From positions 3,520,501 through 3,584,500 of the forward strand of contig JACJYK010000001.1 in NCBI GenBank assembly GCA_020636135.1: 64,000 nt of DNA, given 5' to 3'. A model generated the notes under the pieces. It was given only the letters and a program-made list of their open reading frames with translations, did no database searches and was not told the origin of the DNA. Source of the stretch: Lewinellaceae bacterium. GTDB lineage: Bacteria; Bacteroidota; Bacteroidia; Chitinophagales; Saprospiraceae. The position numbers were made by a program, and so were the translations under genes. The stretch's first letter is position 1. Each line of letters opens with the position of its first letter. Of this stretch, positions 36,001-46,200 are shown one piece after another.

Positions 36001-38544
36001 AAAGTCCTGATCACGGTAGAGCGCCAGGACAAAGTCCTGAGTGCCCAATGGTTTGATGCTTCTACCGGCAATCAAAAGATCCGGATACCTGCCCTGGCTT
36101 CCTATGCGCCTTTTGCTTACATCTCGGTGGTATTGCTGCAAGGCACGGTAAGGGACAATGACCTGCCCATCAGAAGCTTTGGTGTCATTCCGGTGGAGGT
36201 CTACTATCCGGAAAGGCGTCTTGATCCGGTCGTTAGCGCCCCCGCATCGGTCCGGCCCGAGGTACCATTCACTATCAAAGTTAACGAAGGTTCCAAACGG
36301 GAAATGCAGTACACGGTGGCTATCGTGGATGAAGGATTACTGGATCTGACCTCGTATTCAACTCCGGATCCGTATTTATTTTTCAACCGTAAAGAAGCTT
36401 TGGGCGTCCAGACCTGGGATGTTTACGATCAGGTCATCGCATCCTTTTTTCAGGGTGGGCGGCTATTGGCTATAGGAGGTGACGGCGCTGCAACCGTAAA
36501 CCCGGGAAATCAGGAAATGCGGTTCAAACCTGTTGTCCGCGTGCTGGGCCCCTTTACCTGCGCTCCCGGAAAAACCAATTCCCATGAGGTGACCATCCAC
36601 AATTATATTGGCTCGGTCCGGATCATGGTGGTTGCCGCTAGTGAAGCACAAGCCTACGGTCACGCAGAGCAGGCAGTTAAGGTCGAACAGCCCCTGATGG
36701 TTCTGGCCACCGCACCCCGCAAGTTAAGTCCTGGTGAAGAAGCGTATTTGCCGGTCAATTTATTTGCCAGTGATAAAGCTTTGGGAGCTACGCAGGTCAA
36801 TGTCAGTGCCTCATCGCCGCTGATTCATTTCACCCGTTCAGATGCATCCATGAACATTTCACAGCCCGGTGATGCCGCAACAGATTTCTCATTTACCGTT
36901 GCAGACCAAATAGGGCAAAGCACCCTGACCATCGAAGCGAAACATGGGTCTGAAAAAGCGATTCAAACCCTTACCATTCCGGTCAAGAATCCCAATCCTT
37001 ATCTGACCAGGCTTTCGGAGGCCATCATTCAGGCCGGAGGAACCCAGCTTCTGCAAACTGAATTGCCAGGGATGAACGGTACCAATACAGCAACATTGGA
37101 GCTGTCAACGATGCCGGCGCTTAACCTGCAACGACGGCTGGAGTACCTCATCCACTACCCTTATGGATGCGCGGAACAGACCACTTCAAGTGCATTTCCA
37201 CAGCTGTATTTATCTGAACTGGCAGACCTTTCCCCGACACAAAAAGCATCGATTACAACCAATGTTCTGGCCACCATTGACCGCCTCAAGCAATTTCAGC
37301 ATGCAGACGGGGGCTTCACATTCTGGCCCGGGGCCACCTATATGGACGAATACATAACCTCCTATGTAGGTCATTTTTTATTGCTGGCTAAAAGCCTGGG
37401 ATACCCGGTTCCGTCCAATATGATGGATCGCTGGAAGAAGATCCAACGCCGGTGGAGCAATACCTGGAGTCCATCGCAAGAAAAGACAACAGGTGGTTAT
37501 GCTTATGGCAGCTCCATACAGATCTACCGTCTATACACACTGGCCCTTGCAGGTGATCCGGACGTCGGGTCCATGAACCGGCTCCGGGAATCCACGGCGA
37601 TAACTCCACAGGACTTTTACCGGCTGGCTGCAAGCTATGCATTGGCAGGCAGGGTCAGGGAAGCAACCAAAATGCTGACAGGTAAAAAACCGGTTGTTCT
37701 GGCCAGCCCAGACTGGAGCAGCACCTATGGCGACGAGCTTCGCGACCAGGCGCTCTTACTGGATGCACTTCGCATCATCGGAATGGAAAACGACGCAGCC
37801 GCCATGGCCAAGACCGTGGCCGAAGCATTAAATTCCGCCAAATGGTATTCAACCCAATCCCTGGCTTATGCTTTGCAAGCGGTTACCAGTTATTACCTTG
37901 ATGACAAATCCAGCAGTGGAGGCATGAATGCAACCGTTCAGTATCAAGGGAAAACAGCACAAAACATCCAGTCTGAGCGGCCACTATTTGTTTATGAATT
38001 GTCACCCTCTCAGCTCTCAACTAACCAAATATCCGTACAAAACAACGGGCAAAAGACCCTGTTTGCAAAATGGATCATTACCGGGAAACCGCTTGATGAA
38101 CCGCAAATGCAACTTGCTCAGAAAGTTAGTTTGAATATCAGTTATCTGGATCTCGACGGCAAACCACTGGATCCGGCACAAATCAAACAAGGAACCGACT
38201 TTAAGATCGTAGCGAAAGTAACCCATCAAACCGGGCTTCGCTCAATGATACGGGATCTGGCCCTTACCATCGGTGTTCCGTCCGGCTGGGAAATATTACC
38301 GGTAAGATTGAGCGCCATCGATGCAACCACAGAACTGAATTACGATTATCAGGATATCCGTGATGACCGTGTAGATACCTTCTTTGATCTTGATGCCGGG
38401 CAGTCCAAAACCTTTACGATACTGGTACATGCCGCGTATGCCGGTCGATTCCGGTTGCCTACTCAGTTGGTAGAAGCCATGTATGACCATTCGATCCAGG
38501 CAACGGTACCGGGTGGATGGGTTGAGGTAGCCCGGAAAGAATAG
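33049..38544 (+). CDS. Alpha-2-macroglobulin family lipoprotein with thioester
   Basis: An 1831-residue lipoprotein (lipobox IYAC, Cys19) with the architecture of bacterial alpha-2-macroglobulins. N-terminal macroglobulin-like domains are followed by MG2 and a bait-type segment, the alpha-2-macroglobulin family domain (around SFFQGGRLLAIGGDGA), and the thioester motif YPYGC-AEQ with C1374 and Q1377, so the thioester is intact. The TED helices and a receptor-like C-terminal domain complete it. Bacterial relatives are thought to trap foreign proteases in the periplasm. E. coli couples its homologue to PbpC; no such gene is adjacent here. It is divergent from ggt and convergent with topA, only 7 bp away. 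Confidence 0.92.
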   Translation: MKFLAQPLLLGFFFLIYACQKQSSPTGVESSHPLIVQYTSGPVNPDQPIRIRFKQGFLVDQVASSIHLTGGTGFHAIALDSLEIQVSPDPAWPKGGTITMQLNMRQLFGNTLTGQDRTQLTFGVKEQHMSVISNGLTVPDVLDADNMALGGSVQLAIPESGTAVEELITASQGTTPLAINWQHQGQYHSFLIEGIKRENTASVVTLAWSGKEIQSPDQGKLTIDVPAKGAFIVLGANVEAGSPPSVKITFSDPLNTGQDYTGLVYLQGQDLNYRYQTDGNQLWLYPDKNIKDVQQLVIDGNVENVSKNRFGTSQTLQVRFDAVAPAIHLLSKGAIIPQTNQALFQFEAVALNKIDVEIYQVHESNILQFLQVNTLSGNNELDRVADRMRTVTLDLTKQVNTPELDTWTTYQVDLTPYFAEQPHAFYQIRLSFRPEYARTACTMDWISEIDPSLQSPWEYGYFGALGYYPNFWDERDDPCRPAFYNDEHFLQQTLLATQIGLLAKRSDDGELFVVTTDLPTGKPLPNVDLRLYTFAQQEITSLRTDADGFARYTSDGDHLPVFITAKLNQDQAYLNLLPGQSISLSQFDVSGVTRADGLQCFIYGERGVWRPGDTLFLHAIMENASTSLPENYPLRVSLMDPQGKLVQEKTQLDHSGPIYPIQLVTSPDAPTGNWEVTVRAGGAIFAKTVKIETIKPNRIKMELEGLPEDILAANTPITLKASWLFGSPARNLDAKVELSTRPMQTVIPGFSQYNFDDPGRRSNAISDETVLFDGTLNDGGQTSFDVKTNFNQAVGGMVKAELITRVFEQSGDFSTRYLTRIISPYSSYAGILIPADEYGSKRFDKGKEAKISVINADASGKALPGRKLDVAIYQVGWSWWYESDDDRFYRYSNGNEETAIFSTQVTTDRNGQASISWTPDQTQGYFIRVCDNASGHCAGDVFYVGYPWDDDEHSGTSYLTLQTNEKRYEVDDQIEVEIPVSHPGKVLITVERQDKVLSAQWFDASTGNQKIRIPALASYAPFAYISVVLLQGTVRDNDLPIRSFGVIPVEVYYPERRLDPVVSAPASVRPEVPFTIKVNEGSKREMQYTVAIVDEGLLDLTSYSTPDPYLFFNRKEALGVQTWDVYDQVIASFFQGGRLLAIGGDGAATVNPGNQEMRFKPVVRVLGPFTCAPGKTNSHEVTIHNYIGSVRIMVVAASEAQAYGHAEQAVKVEQPLMVLATAPRKLSPGEEAYLPVNLFASDKALGATQVNVSASSPLIHFTRSDASMNISQPGDAATDFSFTVADQIGQSTLTIEAKHGSEKAIQTLTIPVKNPNPYLTRLSEAIIQAGGTQLLQTELPGMNGTNTATLELSTMPALNLQRRLEYLIHYPYGCAEQTTSSAFPQLYLSELADLSPTQKASITTNVLATIDRLKQFQHADGGFTFWPGATYMDEYITSYVGHFLLLAKSLGYPVPSNMMDRWKKIQRRWSNTWSPSQEKTTGGYAYGSSIQIYRLYTLALAGDPDVGSMNRLRESTAITPQDFYRLAASYALAGRVREATKMLTGKKPVVLASPDWSSTYGDELRDQALLLDALRIIGMENDAAAMAKTVAEALNSAKWYSTQSLAYALQAVTSYYLDDKSSSGGMNATVQYQGKTAQNIQSERPLFVYELSPSQLSTNQISVQNNGQKTLFAKWIITGKPLDEPQMQLAQKVSLNISYLDLDGKPLDPAQIKQGTDFKIVAKVTHQTGLRSMIRDLALTIGVPSGWEILPVRLSAIDATTELNYDYQDIRDDRVDTFFDLDAGQSKTFTILVHAAYAGRFRLPTQLVEAMYDHSIQATVPGGWVEVARKE

Positions 38545-38551
38545 GGCAAGT

Positions 38552-41050
38552 TTATTTCTGGGCTTCCTTGACGATGGTCAACACTTGCTCAAGTGTAAGT
38601 GATTTTGCTTTTTCAGCATCAACCTTTTCACCATCGATCTTGGGGATCTTAATGATCGCACGGCCCTGACGTATAAATGGACCCCACCGGCCATTTTCAA
38701 TGCTGAGTTTTTGTTCCGGCCATTGCTGGATATACCGATTATTCTCTTTCTCCACCTTTGCCTTGATCAGCTCTATGGCTTCCTTTTCGGTGATGGTGTC
38801 CAACGAATATTTCCTGGGCACATTAACGTAGAGGTCTTCCCATTTCACAAAAGGACCGAAACGGCCTTTACCTTTCGTGATCGGTTTACCCTGATAACTG
38901 CCAAATGGTGCATCCTGGTTGATACGTTCATGGATGACACGTTCAGCTTCCTCCTGATCCACCTTCAACGGATCGGTACCCCGTGGCAACGAGATGAAGG
39001 TCTCACCCCATTTAACATATGGTCCAAAACGACCTACGCCAACGGTAACTTCCTGATCCCGGAAATTGCCCATGGTTTTCGGTAGTTTAAAGAGGTCCAA
39101 TGCCTCATCCAGTGTCACGGTCTCAATGGACATTCCGGTTCGCAAATTGGCGAACTGCGGCTTGCCCTCTTCACCCACTTCTTCGCGTGAACCGATCTGA
39201 ATGACCGGTCCAAAACGAGTCACCCGGGCAGATACCGTCAGGCCGCTGGCAGGGTCCGTACCGAGAATACGTTCTCCTGTAGCCCGGTTGGCGTTTTCCA
39301 GTGTCTGCTCCACCAGTTCGTGAAATGGGTCGTAAAAATGCTCCAGCATGGAGCGCCATTCGCGCGAGCCGGATGCTATCTGGTCAAATTCTTTTTCAAT
39401 ATCGGCAGTGAAACCATAATCCATGATCTTCTCAAAATGCTCCGAGAGAAAATCACTGACAACCATGCCCATGTCCGTTGGATACAAACGGTCTTTGGTG
39501 GCACCGGTAATTTCAGACTTCGATTCACTTTTGATTTGTCCGTTTACCAGTGTGAGGACAGCATAGGGACGTTCCACCCCCGGCCGGCTATCCTTAACCA
39601 CATATCCCCGGCCTTCTTCCATAATTTTGGTTATGGTTGGAGCATAAGTGGAGGGACGACCAATACCCAATTCTTCCAGTTTTTTTACCAATCCGGCTTC
39701 GGTATATCTTGCCGGAGGTTTGGTATAGCGCTGGGTGGCATCGATGAAATTGCAACTGAGGATCTGACCTACCTTCAGGGGAGGCAGCATGCTGCCGTGA
39801 TCGTCCTCTTCTTCATCATCCTTGGATTCCAGATATACCTTTAAGAATCCATCAAATTTCAATACTTCACCTTCGGCTTCAAAAAATTTTCCGGGAAGAT
39901 TGGAGATGGCAATATCTACGATGGTTTTCTCCAGCCGGGCGTCGGCCATCTGAGATGCCATTGCCCGCTTACGGATCAAATCGTATAGCCTGACCTGGTC
40001 ACGATCGCCAGATACGCTTTCATTTTCTACGTAGGTAGGCCGTATTGCTTCGTGGGCCTCCTGAGCCAGTTCCTGTTTGCTGCGGAACTGCCTGGTTTTT
40101 ACATATTCTTTCCCATACTGGCTTTCGACCAGACCGGCGATCTGACTAAGCGCCAGGTTGCTGAGCGTGGTCGAATCCGTCCGCATATAGGTGATATGTC
40201 CCGCTTCATAGAGCCGCTGAGCAGCGATCATGGTTCGGCTTACCGAGAAGCCCAGCTTCCGGCTTGCTTCCTGCTGAAGCGTTGATGTCGTAAACGGAGG
40301 TGCCGGCTTGCGATAAGCAGGTTTAACTTCAATGGAATGAATGGTATACTGGCTGGCCTTTAATTTTTCTAGGAAGGCCCTGGCTTCCGGTTCAGAATTA
40401 AAATTATCCGTATAGGTCGCTACCAGCTCCACATCCTTTCCCTGACCGTTCTTGACTGTAAAGTGAGCCTTCACTTTAAAGTACGCCGAACTGTCAAACT
40501 GGTTTATCTCCCGCTCCCGTTCGACGATCAGTTTTACCGCAACCGATTGTACCCTGCCGGCGGACAATTTGTTCTTGACTTTTCTCCACAGCAATTCGGA
40601 AAGTTCAAACCCGACCAGCCGGTCCAGGATCCGGCGTGCCTGCTGAGCATTCACAAGATTGACATCCACATGTCGGGGAGTCTCTATGGCCTGTTGAATG
40701 GCAGGTTTGGTGATCTCGCGAAAAACGATCCGTTTGGTCTGCTTTTCATCCAGGTCCAGGACACGGCAGAGGTGCCAGGAGATGGCTTCCCCTTCCCGGT
40801 CTTCGTCCGTCGCCAGCCAGACTTCGTCAACCTTTTTCACCCAGTCTTTCAGCTCCTTGACTACCTTTCTCTTTTCTGGAGAAACCGTGTAGGTGGGTTC
40901 AAATTTCTTCTCGATGTTGACGCCTTTATCTCCTTTGGCCAGATCACGGATGTGTCCGTAACTGGATTTAACGGTAAAATCCTTACCGAGAAATTTTTCA
41001 ATGGTTTTGGCTTTTGCTGGAGACTCGACTATCAATAAGTTTTTCGTCAT
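38552..41050 (-). CDS. topA: DNA topoisomerase I
   Basis: The 832-residue type IA topoisomerase has the N-terminal TOPRIM domain (NLLIVESPAKAKTIEKFLG, and DEDREGEAISWH), the central domains, and the catalytic tyrosine Y288 in ITYMRTDSTTLS. The C-terminus has several repeated GRFGPYVKWG / GRFGPFVKWE / GRWGPFIRQG modules and no cysteine zinc fingers, as in many Bacteroidetes enzymes. It relaxes negative supercoils. A TACATTTG -7-like element lies about 30 bp upstream of the start. Confidence 0.96.
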   Translation of the reverse strand: MTKNLLIVESPAKAKTIEKFLGKDFTVKSSYGHIRDLAKGDKGVNIEKKFEPTYTVSPEKRKVVKELKDWVKKVDEVWLATDEDREGEAISWHLCRVLDLDEKQTKRIVFREITKPAIQQAIETPRHVDVNLVNAQQARRILDRLVGFELSELLWRKVKNKLSAGRVQSVAVKLIVEREREINQFDSSAYFKVKAHFTVKNGQGKDVELVATYTDNFNSEPEARAFLEKLKASQYTIHSIEVKPAYRKPAPPFTTSTLQQEASRKLGFSVSRTMIAAQRLYEAGHITYMRTDSTTLSNLALSQIAGLVESQYGKEYVKTRQFRSKQELAQEAHEAIRPTYVENESVSGDRDQVRLYDLIRKRAMASQMADARLEKTIVDIAISNLPGKFFEAEGEVLKFDGFLKVYLESKDDEEEDDHGSMLPPLKVGQILSCNFIDATQRYTKPPARYTEAGLVKKLEELGIGRPSTYAPTITKIMEEGRGYVVKDSRPGVERPYAVLTLVNGQIKSESKSEITGATKDRLYPTDMGMVVSDFLSEHFEKIMDYGFTADIEKEFDQIASGSREWRSMLEHFYDPFHELVEQTLENANRATGERILGTDPASGLTVSARVTRFGPVIQIGSREEVGEEGKPQFANLRTGMSIETVTLDEALDLFKLPKTMGNFRDQEVTVGVGRFGPYVKWGETFISLPRGTDPLKVDQEEAERVIHERINQDAPFGSYQGKPITKGKGRFGPFVKWEDLYVNVPRKYSLDTITEKEAIELIKAKVEKENNRYIQQWPEQKLSIENGRWGPFIRQGRAIIKIPKIDGEKVDAEKAKSLTLEQVLTIVKEAQK

Positions 41051-41077
41051 GGCGCTTTTTTAGAACGTCTTGAGGTG

Positions 41078-41085
41078 CAAATGTA
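41078..41085 (-). promoter_or_regulatory. Candidate -7 element of topA
   Basis: TACATTTG on the minus strand is an exact TAnnTTTG, 27 bp upstream of the topA start. The expected -33 TTTG is only weakly met (CCTG about 19 bp upstream). Position supports it; strength is uncertain. Confidence 0.4.
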
Positions 41086-41099
41086 ATATTTATCGGAAA

Positions 41100-41456
41100 A
41101 TGCGCAGGCCTGTGATTGTACACCGGCAAATGTACTACCTTCAGGCCATAAAGCAGAAACCATTGAATGCATCACATCGTTTGATCCTTCTGGAGGTAGG
41201 CATTGCTGAGGCTATTCTGCTCATCGGTCTGTGGTTTCTGAATGAATATGCTGCTTCTTTACTCTCCTGGATCATTCCCGCATTGTGTACCGGTATTCTG
41301 GTGATTTCCCTGATCGTTGAATGGGTGGAGCGGTCATCGGTGCCCCGTTGGTACTATTGGCTGATGGCCGTTGTCGGATTGATACCCCTGCTGGTATTCG
41401 TATTCTTTTTCTTCCTGCAAGAGGGACGCCTGGAATGGATGCAGAGTCCGTTTTAA
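41100..41456 (+). CDS. Small polytopic membrane protein
   Basis: I use the ATG at 41100 (118 residues); an ATG at 41130 is also possible. The protein has three hydrophobic segments, about residues 37-55, 57-75 and 88-108, and a short polar tail. I do not recognise the family. It is divergent from topA and its 3' end overlaps the convergent lipoprotein gene by 4 bp. Confidence 0.6.
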   Translation: MRRPVIVHRQMYYLQAIKQKPLNASHRLILLEVGIAEAILLIGLWFLNEYAASLLSWIIPALCTGILVISLIVEWVERSSVPRWYYWLMAVVGLIPLLVFVFFFFLQEGRLEWMQSPF

Positions 41457-41833
41457 TTGGCCTCGTGTTCAGAATTGATCTTGCGCATCACAAACCGGAA
41501 TGGTATGGTCTGGATACTGGTTGCCAGGATCATGGTATCCGGGATCATTTTTTCAACCTTAAAATCTATTTCACTCTGATCGGGCCGGACCTGTTTGATC
41601 ATCGCATCGTTGACTGAAAAGAGCGATGTCTCGTCTTCACCCAGATAATTTGAAGTCATCGTGCCGTTATCGCCAAATTCAAAATAAGCACCGTTCAACG
41701 TTTCCGTTTCTTTCCCGTTACGTTCTGCACTAACTACTTCCCAGGCCCCGACTACCATTGCTGATGAAACATGGGGATCCCGATTACAGGAAACAAGAGT
41801 CAGCACAAACAAGCATAAAACAACAATTCTCAT
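41453..41833 (-). CDS. Small lipocalin-like lipoprotein
   Basis: A 126-residue lipoprotein with lipobox LVSC (Cys16). The start of the mature part, VVGAWEVVSAERNGKETE, is typical of the lipocalin-like families of Bacteroidetes (WxL/xS near the first strand), and the rest is beta-rich. Function unknown. It is the downstream neighbour of the metallophosphoesterase gene and may be co-transcribed with it (46 bp apart). Confidence 0.68.
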   Translation of the reverse strand: MRIVVLCLFVLTLVSCNRDPHVSSAMVVGAWEVVSAERNGKETETLNGAYFEFGDNGTMTSNYLGEDETSLFSVNDAMIKQVRPDQSEIDFKVEKMIPDTMILATSIQTIPFRFVMRKINSEHEAN

Positions 41834-41879
41834 AGAAAGTCAATAGCTCTTTAATTTAGTCCGGCATCTGGCCTGGTGC

Positions 41880-43103
41880 TTAAACCGCCTGTAATTCCAG
41901 GCAGGTGATTTCCGGTAAGATACCGACTCTGCCGGGATATGCCAAAAAGCCAAATCCACGGTTTACATACAAATACTGTTCCCCATCCTGATACAGGCCA
42001 GCCCACTCCTTGTAAATATATTCAATGGGGCTCCATTTAAAACCGGGAATCTCTATCCCAAATTGTGCACCATGCGTATGTCCTGAAAGGGTCAGTCCGA
42101 TATCACGGTAATCTTTGGTCACCTCATAGTGCCAGTGACTGGGATCATGGGAAAGCAATAATTTGAAATCCACTTCGGGACAACCCTCATTCGCTACCTT
42201 CAAATCACCGTACCGTGCAAACTGAAGTCGGGCCGAATAATTCTCCACACCTACAATACCGATCCGGGCTCCATTGATATCCAGGACCCGGTGTTCGTTG
42301 CGCAGCAAATCCCATCCCAGGTCGCTGTGATGGCTGCACAGCCTGGCAAAATTGGCTTGTTTATCGGCCTGGCTCGGCCACCGCACATAATCACCATAAT
42401 CGTGGTTTCCCAGGATGGAGTAAACCCCGTATTTCGCTTTGACCTTGCTAAAAACTTCCAGATAGGGTTCGATTTCCGTGGCTTCATTATTCACAAGGTC
42501 GCCGGTAAAACAAACCAGATCCGGTTCCAGCTCATTGATCATCTGAACAGCTTTTTCGATTGGAGTCTCCCGGTAGAAACTCCCGGAGTGTATGTCACTG
42601 ATCTGGACGATCCGTAACCCATCAAGCGATTTGGGTAACCCGGCAACCGGAACTTTCTGCCGGAATAACGTATATCGATAGGCATTCCTTACGGCACCAT
42701 ACATCAGTGAGAGGAATGGAATGGCGCCAATCATCAGGGCGAGGTTGGCCATAAATGCCGATCTTGACGGCATATGCCAGGTCTGTTTGGTGGCCAATGT
42801 ACCAATCCCGGTAAATAACCGGCGCAGGTCATCCAGGAACATAAACACACCCAGGAACAGGCCTCCGATGATGTTGGCCATGACCAGGGTCCGGATAAAC
42901 ATCTCCAGCATCTTGGGTAAGGTGTGGGAACCCACCAAGCTCAACCAGGAAAAGTAAAACACCGTCAGTCCGGCCAGAGCCCAGAATAGGGTATTTAAGA
43001 AAATCCGGCCCCAGGAGAGCTGGTATAACCCGGTATGACGAATGGCCTGCCATGCATACCACTCGATGAAACCCAGAAAAACAATGAAAATCAGAAACCG
43101 CAT
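41880..43103 (-). CDS. Membrane-anchored metallophosphoesterase
   Basis: I use the ATG at 43103. The 407-residue protein has about four membrane helices in the first 130 residues and then a calcineurin-like phosphoesterase domain with all metal-binding motifs: SDIHSG, GDLVNN, GNHDYG, LSHDP and SGHTHGAQ. The layout matches the YkuE-like/UDP-diacylglucosamine-hydrolase-like membrane branch of the family. The substrate cannot be predicted. The active domain follows the helices, probably on the cytoplasmic or periplasmic face near the membrane. Confidence 0.85.
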   Translation of the reverse strand: MRFLIFIVFLGFIEWYAWQAIRHTGLYQLSWGRIFLNTLFWALAGLTVFYFSWLSLVGSHTLPKMLEMFIRTLVMANIIGGLFLGVFMFLDDLRRLFTGIGTLATKQTWHMPSRSAFMANLALMIGAIPFLSLMYGAVRNAYRYTLFRQKVPVAGLPKSLDGLRIVQISDIHSGSFYRETPIEKAVQMINELEPDLVCFTGDLVNNEATEIEPYLEVFSKVKAKYGVYSILGNHDYGDYVRWPSQADKQANFARLCSHHSDLGWDLLRNEHRVLDINGARIGIVGVENYSARLQFARYGDLKVANEGCPEVDFKLLLSHDPSHWHYEVTKDYRDIGLTLSGHTHGAQFGIEIPGFKWSPIEYIYKEWAGLYQDGEQYLYVNRGFGFLAYPGRVGILPEITCLELQAV

Positions 43104-43286
43104 AACCAATTAGGAACAGGACGTTAACGTTTAATGTTTAGATGTACAGTAAACGCCCAACCTGCATTTTAGTTGCGTGGTTGGAAGCAGAGATATATTA
43201 AAATTGATGTCATGCAAAGGAAGTATTTAGTCAGTACATTAAATATTATGATTTTATTGCATGGTTTTTGTGATATCTAACTCAGC

Positions 43287-46200
43287 ATGCATGTTTACCT
43301 TGTCAACACCTCAAAGCGTATGAAGCTAGCCGTACGATCTATAGGAAGTATACTACTGGTCATCTCCACCATCCTGGCATTCCACCAGAATCTAAGTGCC
43401 CAGCGATGCTATCAGAGCGACATTATGGTAAAGGGAGGTGGTCAGTATGCCCGTTTTTGCCCTACTGATGGTAACACTGATCTCTTACATCTTACCTCCA
43501 CCGACTCCTCCGGCCTTTATTATTCGTATATATTGGTGAATCTTCAGGATCAAATCATTTACGCCCGCCGTGATTCCGCATTCGACCTGGACAACCTTGC
43601 CAATGGCACCTATCGCTTTTGGGGAGTCTCCCACAGTGACACCCTGGTGTGGACAGCGGGACTTGATGTCATCACAGTTCGGGCAAAGAACGATGGTTGT
43701 GCCAACCTTTCGAATTCAGTTGTGACTGTATATAAAGATGAACCTGACGCCGGTACGGTAACCTTATTATCCGGCACAAGAGACACGGTATATTGCAGCT
43801 CACTTTCTACCAACGATACCATACGTGTCAAAAGGGCTCTGGCATCCAATCTTTATTACACCTACTTTCTGATCAATGGCAACGGAGTACTGGTCGCCAT
43901 GAATGATGATGGATTATTTGACTTGCGGGGACAGCCCGACGGCTTTTTTCAGATCATTGGCGTATCCTACTCCGGCATCATCAATGTCATACCGGGAGAT
44001 ATCATCAATGAAAATTCGATCATTGGGTGCTCGGAATACAGCCTCCCGGTCACGGTTACCAAATCCACCCCTACGGCAGGACTGATCCGCTTCACCTCCC
44101 TGGATACCGTCGCGACCGTCTGTCCCGGAGATGGCAATACCGACTGGCTGGTCATGCGCAAAACGGCTTACAGTACTGCCTTCAGTTATGGGTATCTGAT
44201 CACCGACAATGCAGGCAAGCTGATCCGGTTTTCCAGCAAAGACTCGGTCAATTTTGAGCAATCGGCATTGGGCATCAACCGGATCTATGGATTGAGTTAC
44301 AGCGGCACAGTGACCGTGCAGCCCGGTGATACCATCTGGACCGTTGACAGCCTGACTTCTGGTTGCTGGAATGTGACCGACCGTTATCTTACTGTTCACC
44401 TGGTAGAACCAAAGGCTGGAAGGATCCGGGCCTTAAATCAGGATTCCATCCTGTATGCCTGTCCGGGAGACAATCTTCCTGACCGGTTTTTCTTTGACAC
44501 CGTCGGAGCTACACCGAATGCAGTTCGCTATGTCGTCACCGATGAAAAAAACATTATAACCCGGGTACTTTCAACCAATTTCACCGATTTTGAAGCGACC
44601 GGAGTTGGCATTGCCAGGGTATATTCAATCTCATACATCGGCGAATACCTGGCCAAAGTGGGTGACACGCTGTTTGTAACCAACCTGGTTAAAGGATGTT
44701 TTGCCATATCAGATAATTATCTGGAAGTCATCAAAAATATCCCGGAAGGAGGACAGGTATCCATGTTGGAGGGAGATACCGTCCTTTATCTGTGTAATAA
44801 TACCTCAGGGGCAGTGGTTTACCGCTTTAAGAACAACAGTCCACAACCTTTGCGCTACGATTATGTTCTGACCAATGAGGCCAATCAGATCCTGGATATC
44901 GCTTCCGGCGACTCCTACGTATTTTCCGATATTCCCCGTGGAGAAATCCGGATCTGGGGTGTTGCTTATTCGGGAAACAGGTTACTGGAAGCTGGAGACC
45001 ATCTGTTGGTTTCCTCCTATTCGGACGCTTGTTTTGAAGTCTCCACCAACTATATCCACGTCATCAAAGATGTCCCATTCGCCGGACAGATTGCTCTTAC
45101 CGATGGGTCCCTGGGTAAATTTTTCTGCCTGAACAGTGAAGGCCCGGCCGTAGTGCAGTATACCAACACGGGGTCGGCCAAATCAAAGTATACGTTTGTG
45201 GTCACCGATGAAAGTGACAAAATCGTACGTATATCAACCAGCAAATCCTTTGACCTGAAATCAATGCCGGTTGGTGGGTACCGTATTTATGGCGTTTCCT
45301 ATACCGGCGACATTCTGGTTAAGAATGGCGATTTCCTGCAGAGCAAGGCTTTTTCCAACGATTGCTTCGATGTCAGCGATCAGTTCATACATGTGATCCG
45401 TGACAATCCCTATGCTGGCAGGATTCAGGCTCTTGGTGGGACTGCCAGAGTATTTACTTGTCCACTTAATGACAACCTGGATTATGTGCACTTTCAGCAT
45501 CCGGAGGCGGTTGCCATTAAATATGCCTTTGTGGTCACCGACACCTTTGACAATATCACCCAATTTACATTCCTGGACAGTATCGACTTTGGTTTTTCAC
45601 AACCTGGTAAGTGCCGTGTCTATGGGGTTGGCTTTGAGGGCGCCTTCGCTGCCCGAGTAGGCAACAACATCCGGTCCATAGCTTTCTCGGACGGGTGCTA
45701 CGACCTGACCAACAATTATGTGGAAATCATCAAGCGGGATCCGCCAAACACCAACATCAGTTCCCCAGCCGGAGACTCGATTACCATCTGTGTAAATGAT
45801 GATCAGGAAGATTTGATCACATTTGCCACGGACGACAAGACCGGCATTCCGGTAGGTTATGTCATCACAGATCTGAACAGCAGGATCATTGGCCAGAGCC
45901 TGGCCAATCCGGTCCCTTTCAATGATCTGCCTCCCGGCCTTTCCCGGGTATACGCTGTAACCTTTACCGGTCAATGGGTGCCCCGTACCGGATTCTTCCT
46001 CCTCGATCGTCCCTTATCCGATGATTGTTACACCATTTCGAACAACTTCATCAAGGTCAATAAAATGAATACCGGTAACCGGTGTGTGACGGTATCCGTC
46101 CACGAACCGGAGGTGACCAAAACTTATTTTGCCGTTCAGCCCAATCCTAACCAGGGCCGGCTGGAAGTCAACCTGCTCGAACCTTCACTGCGGTACGATC

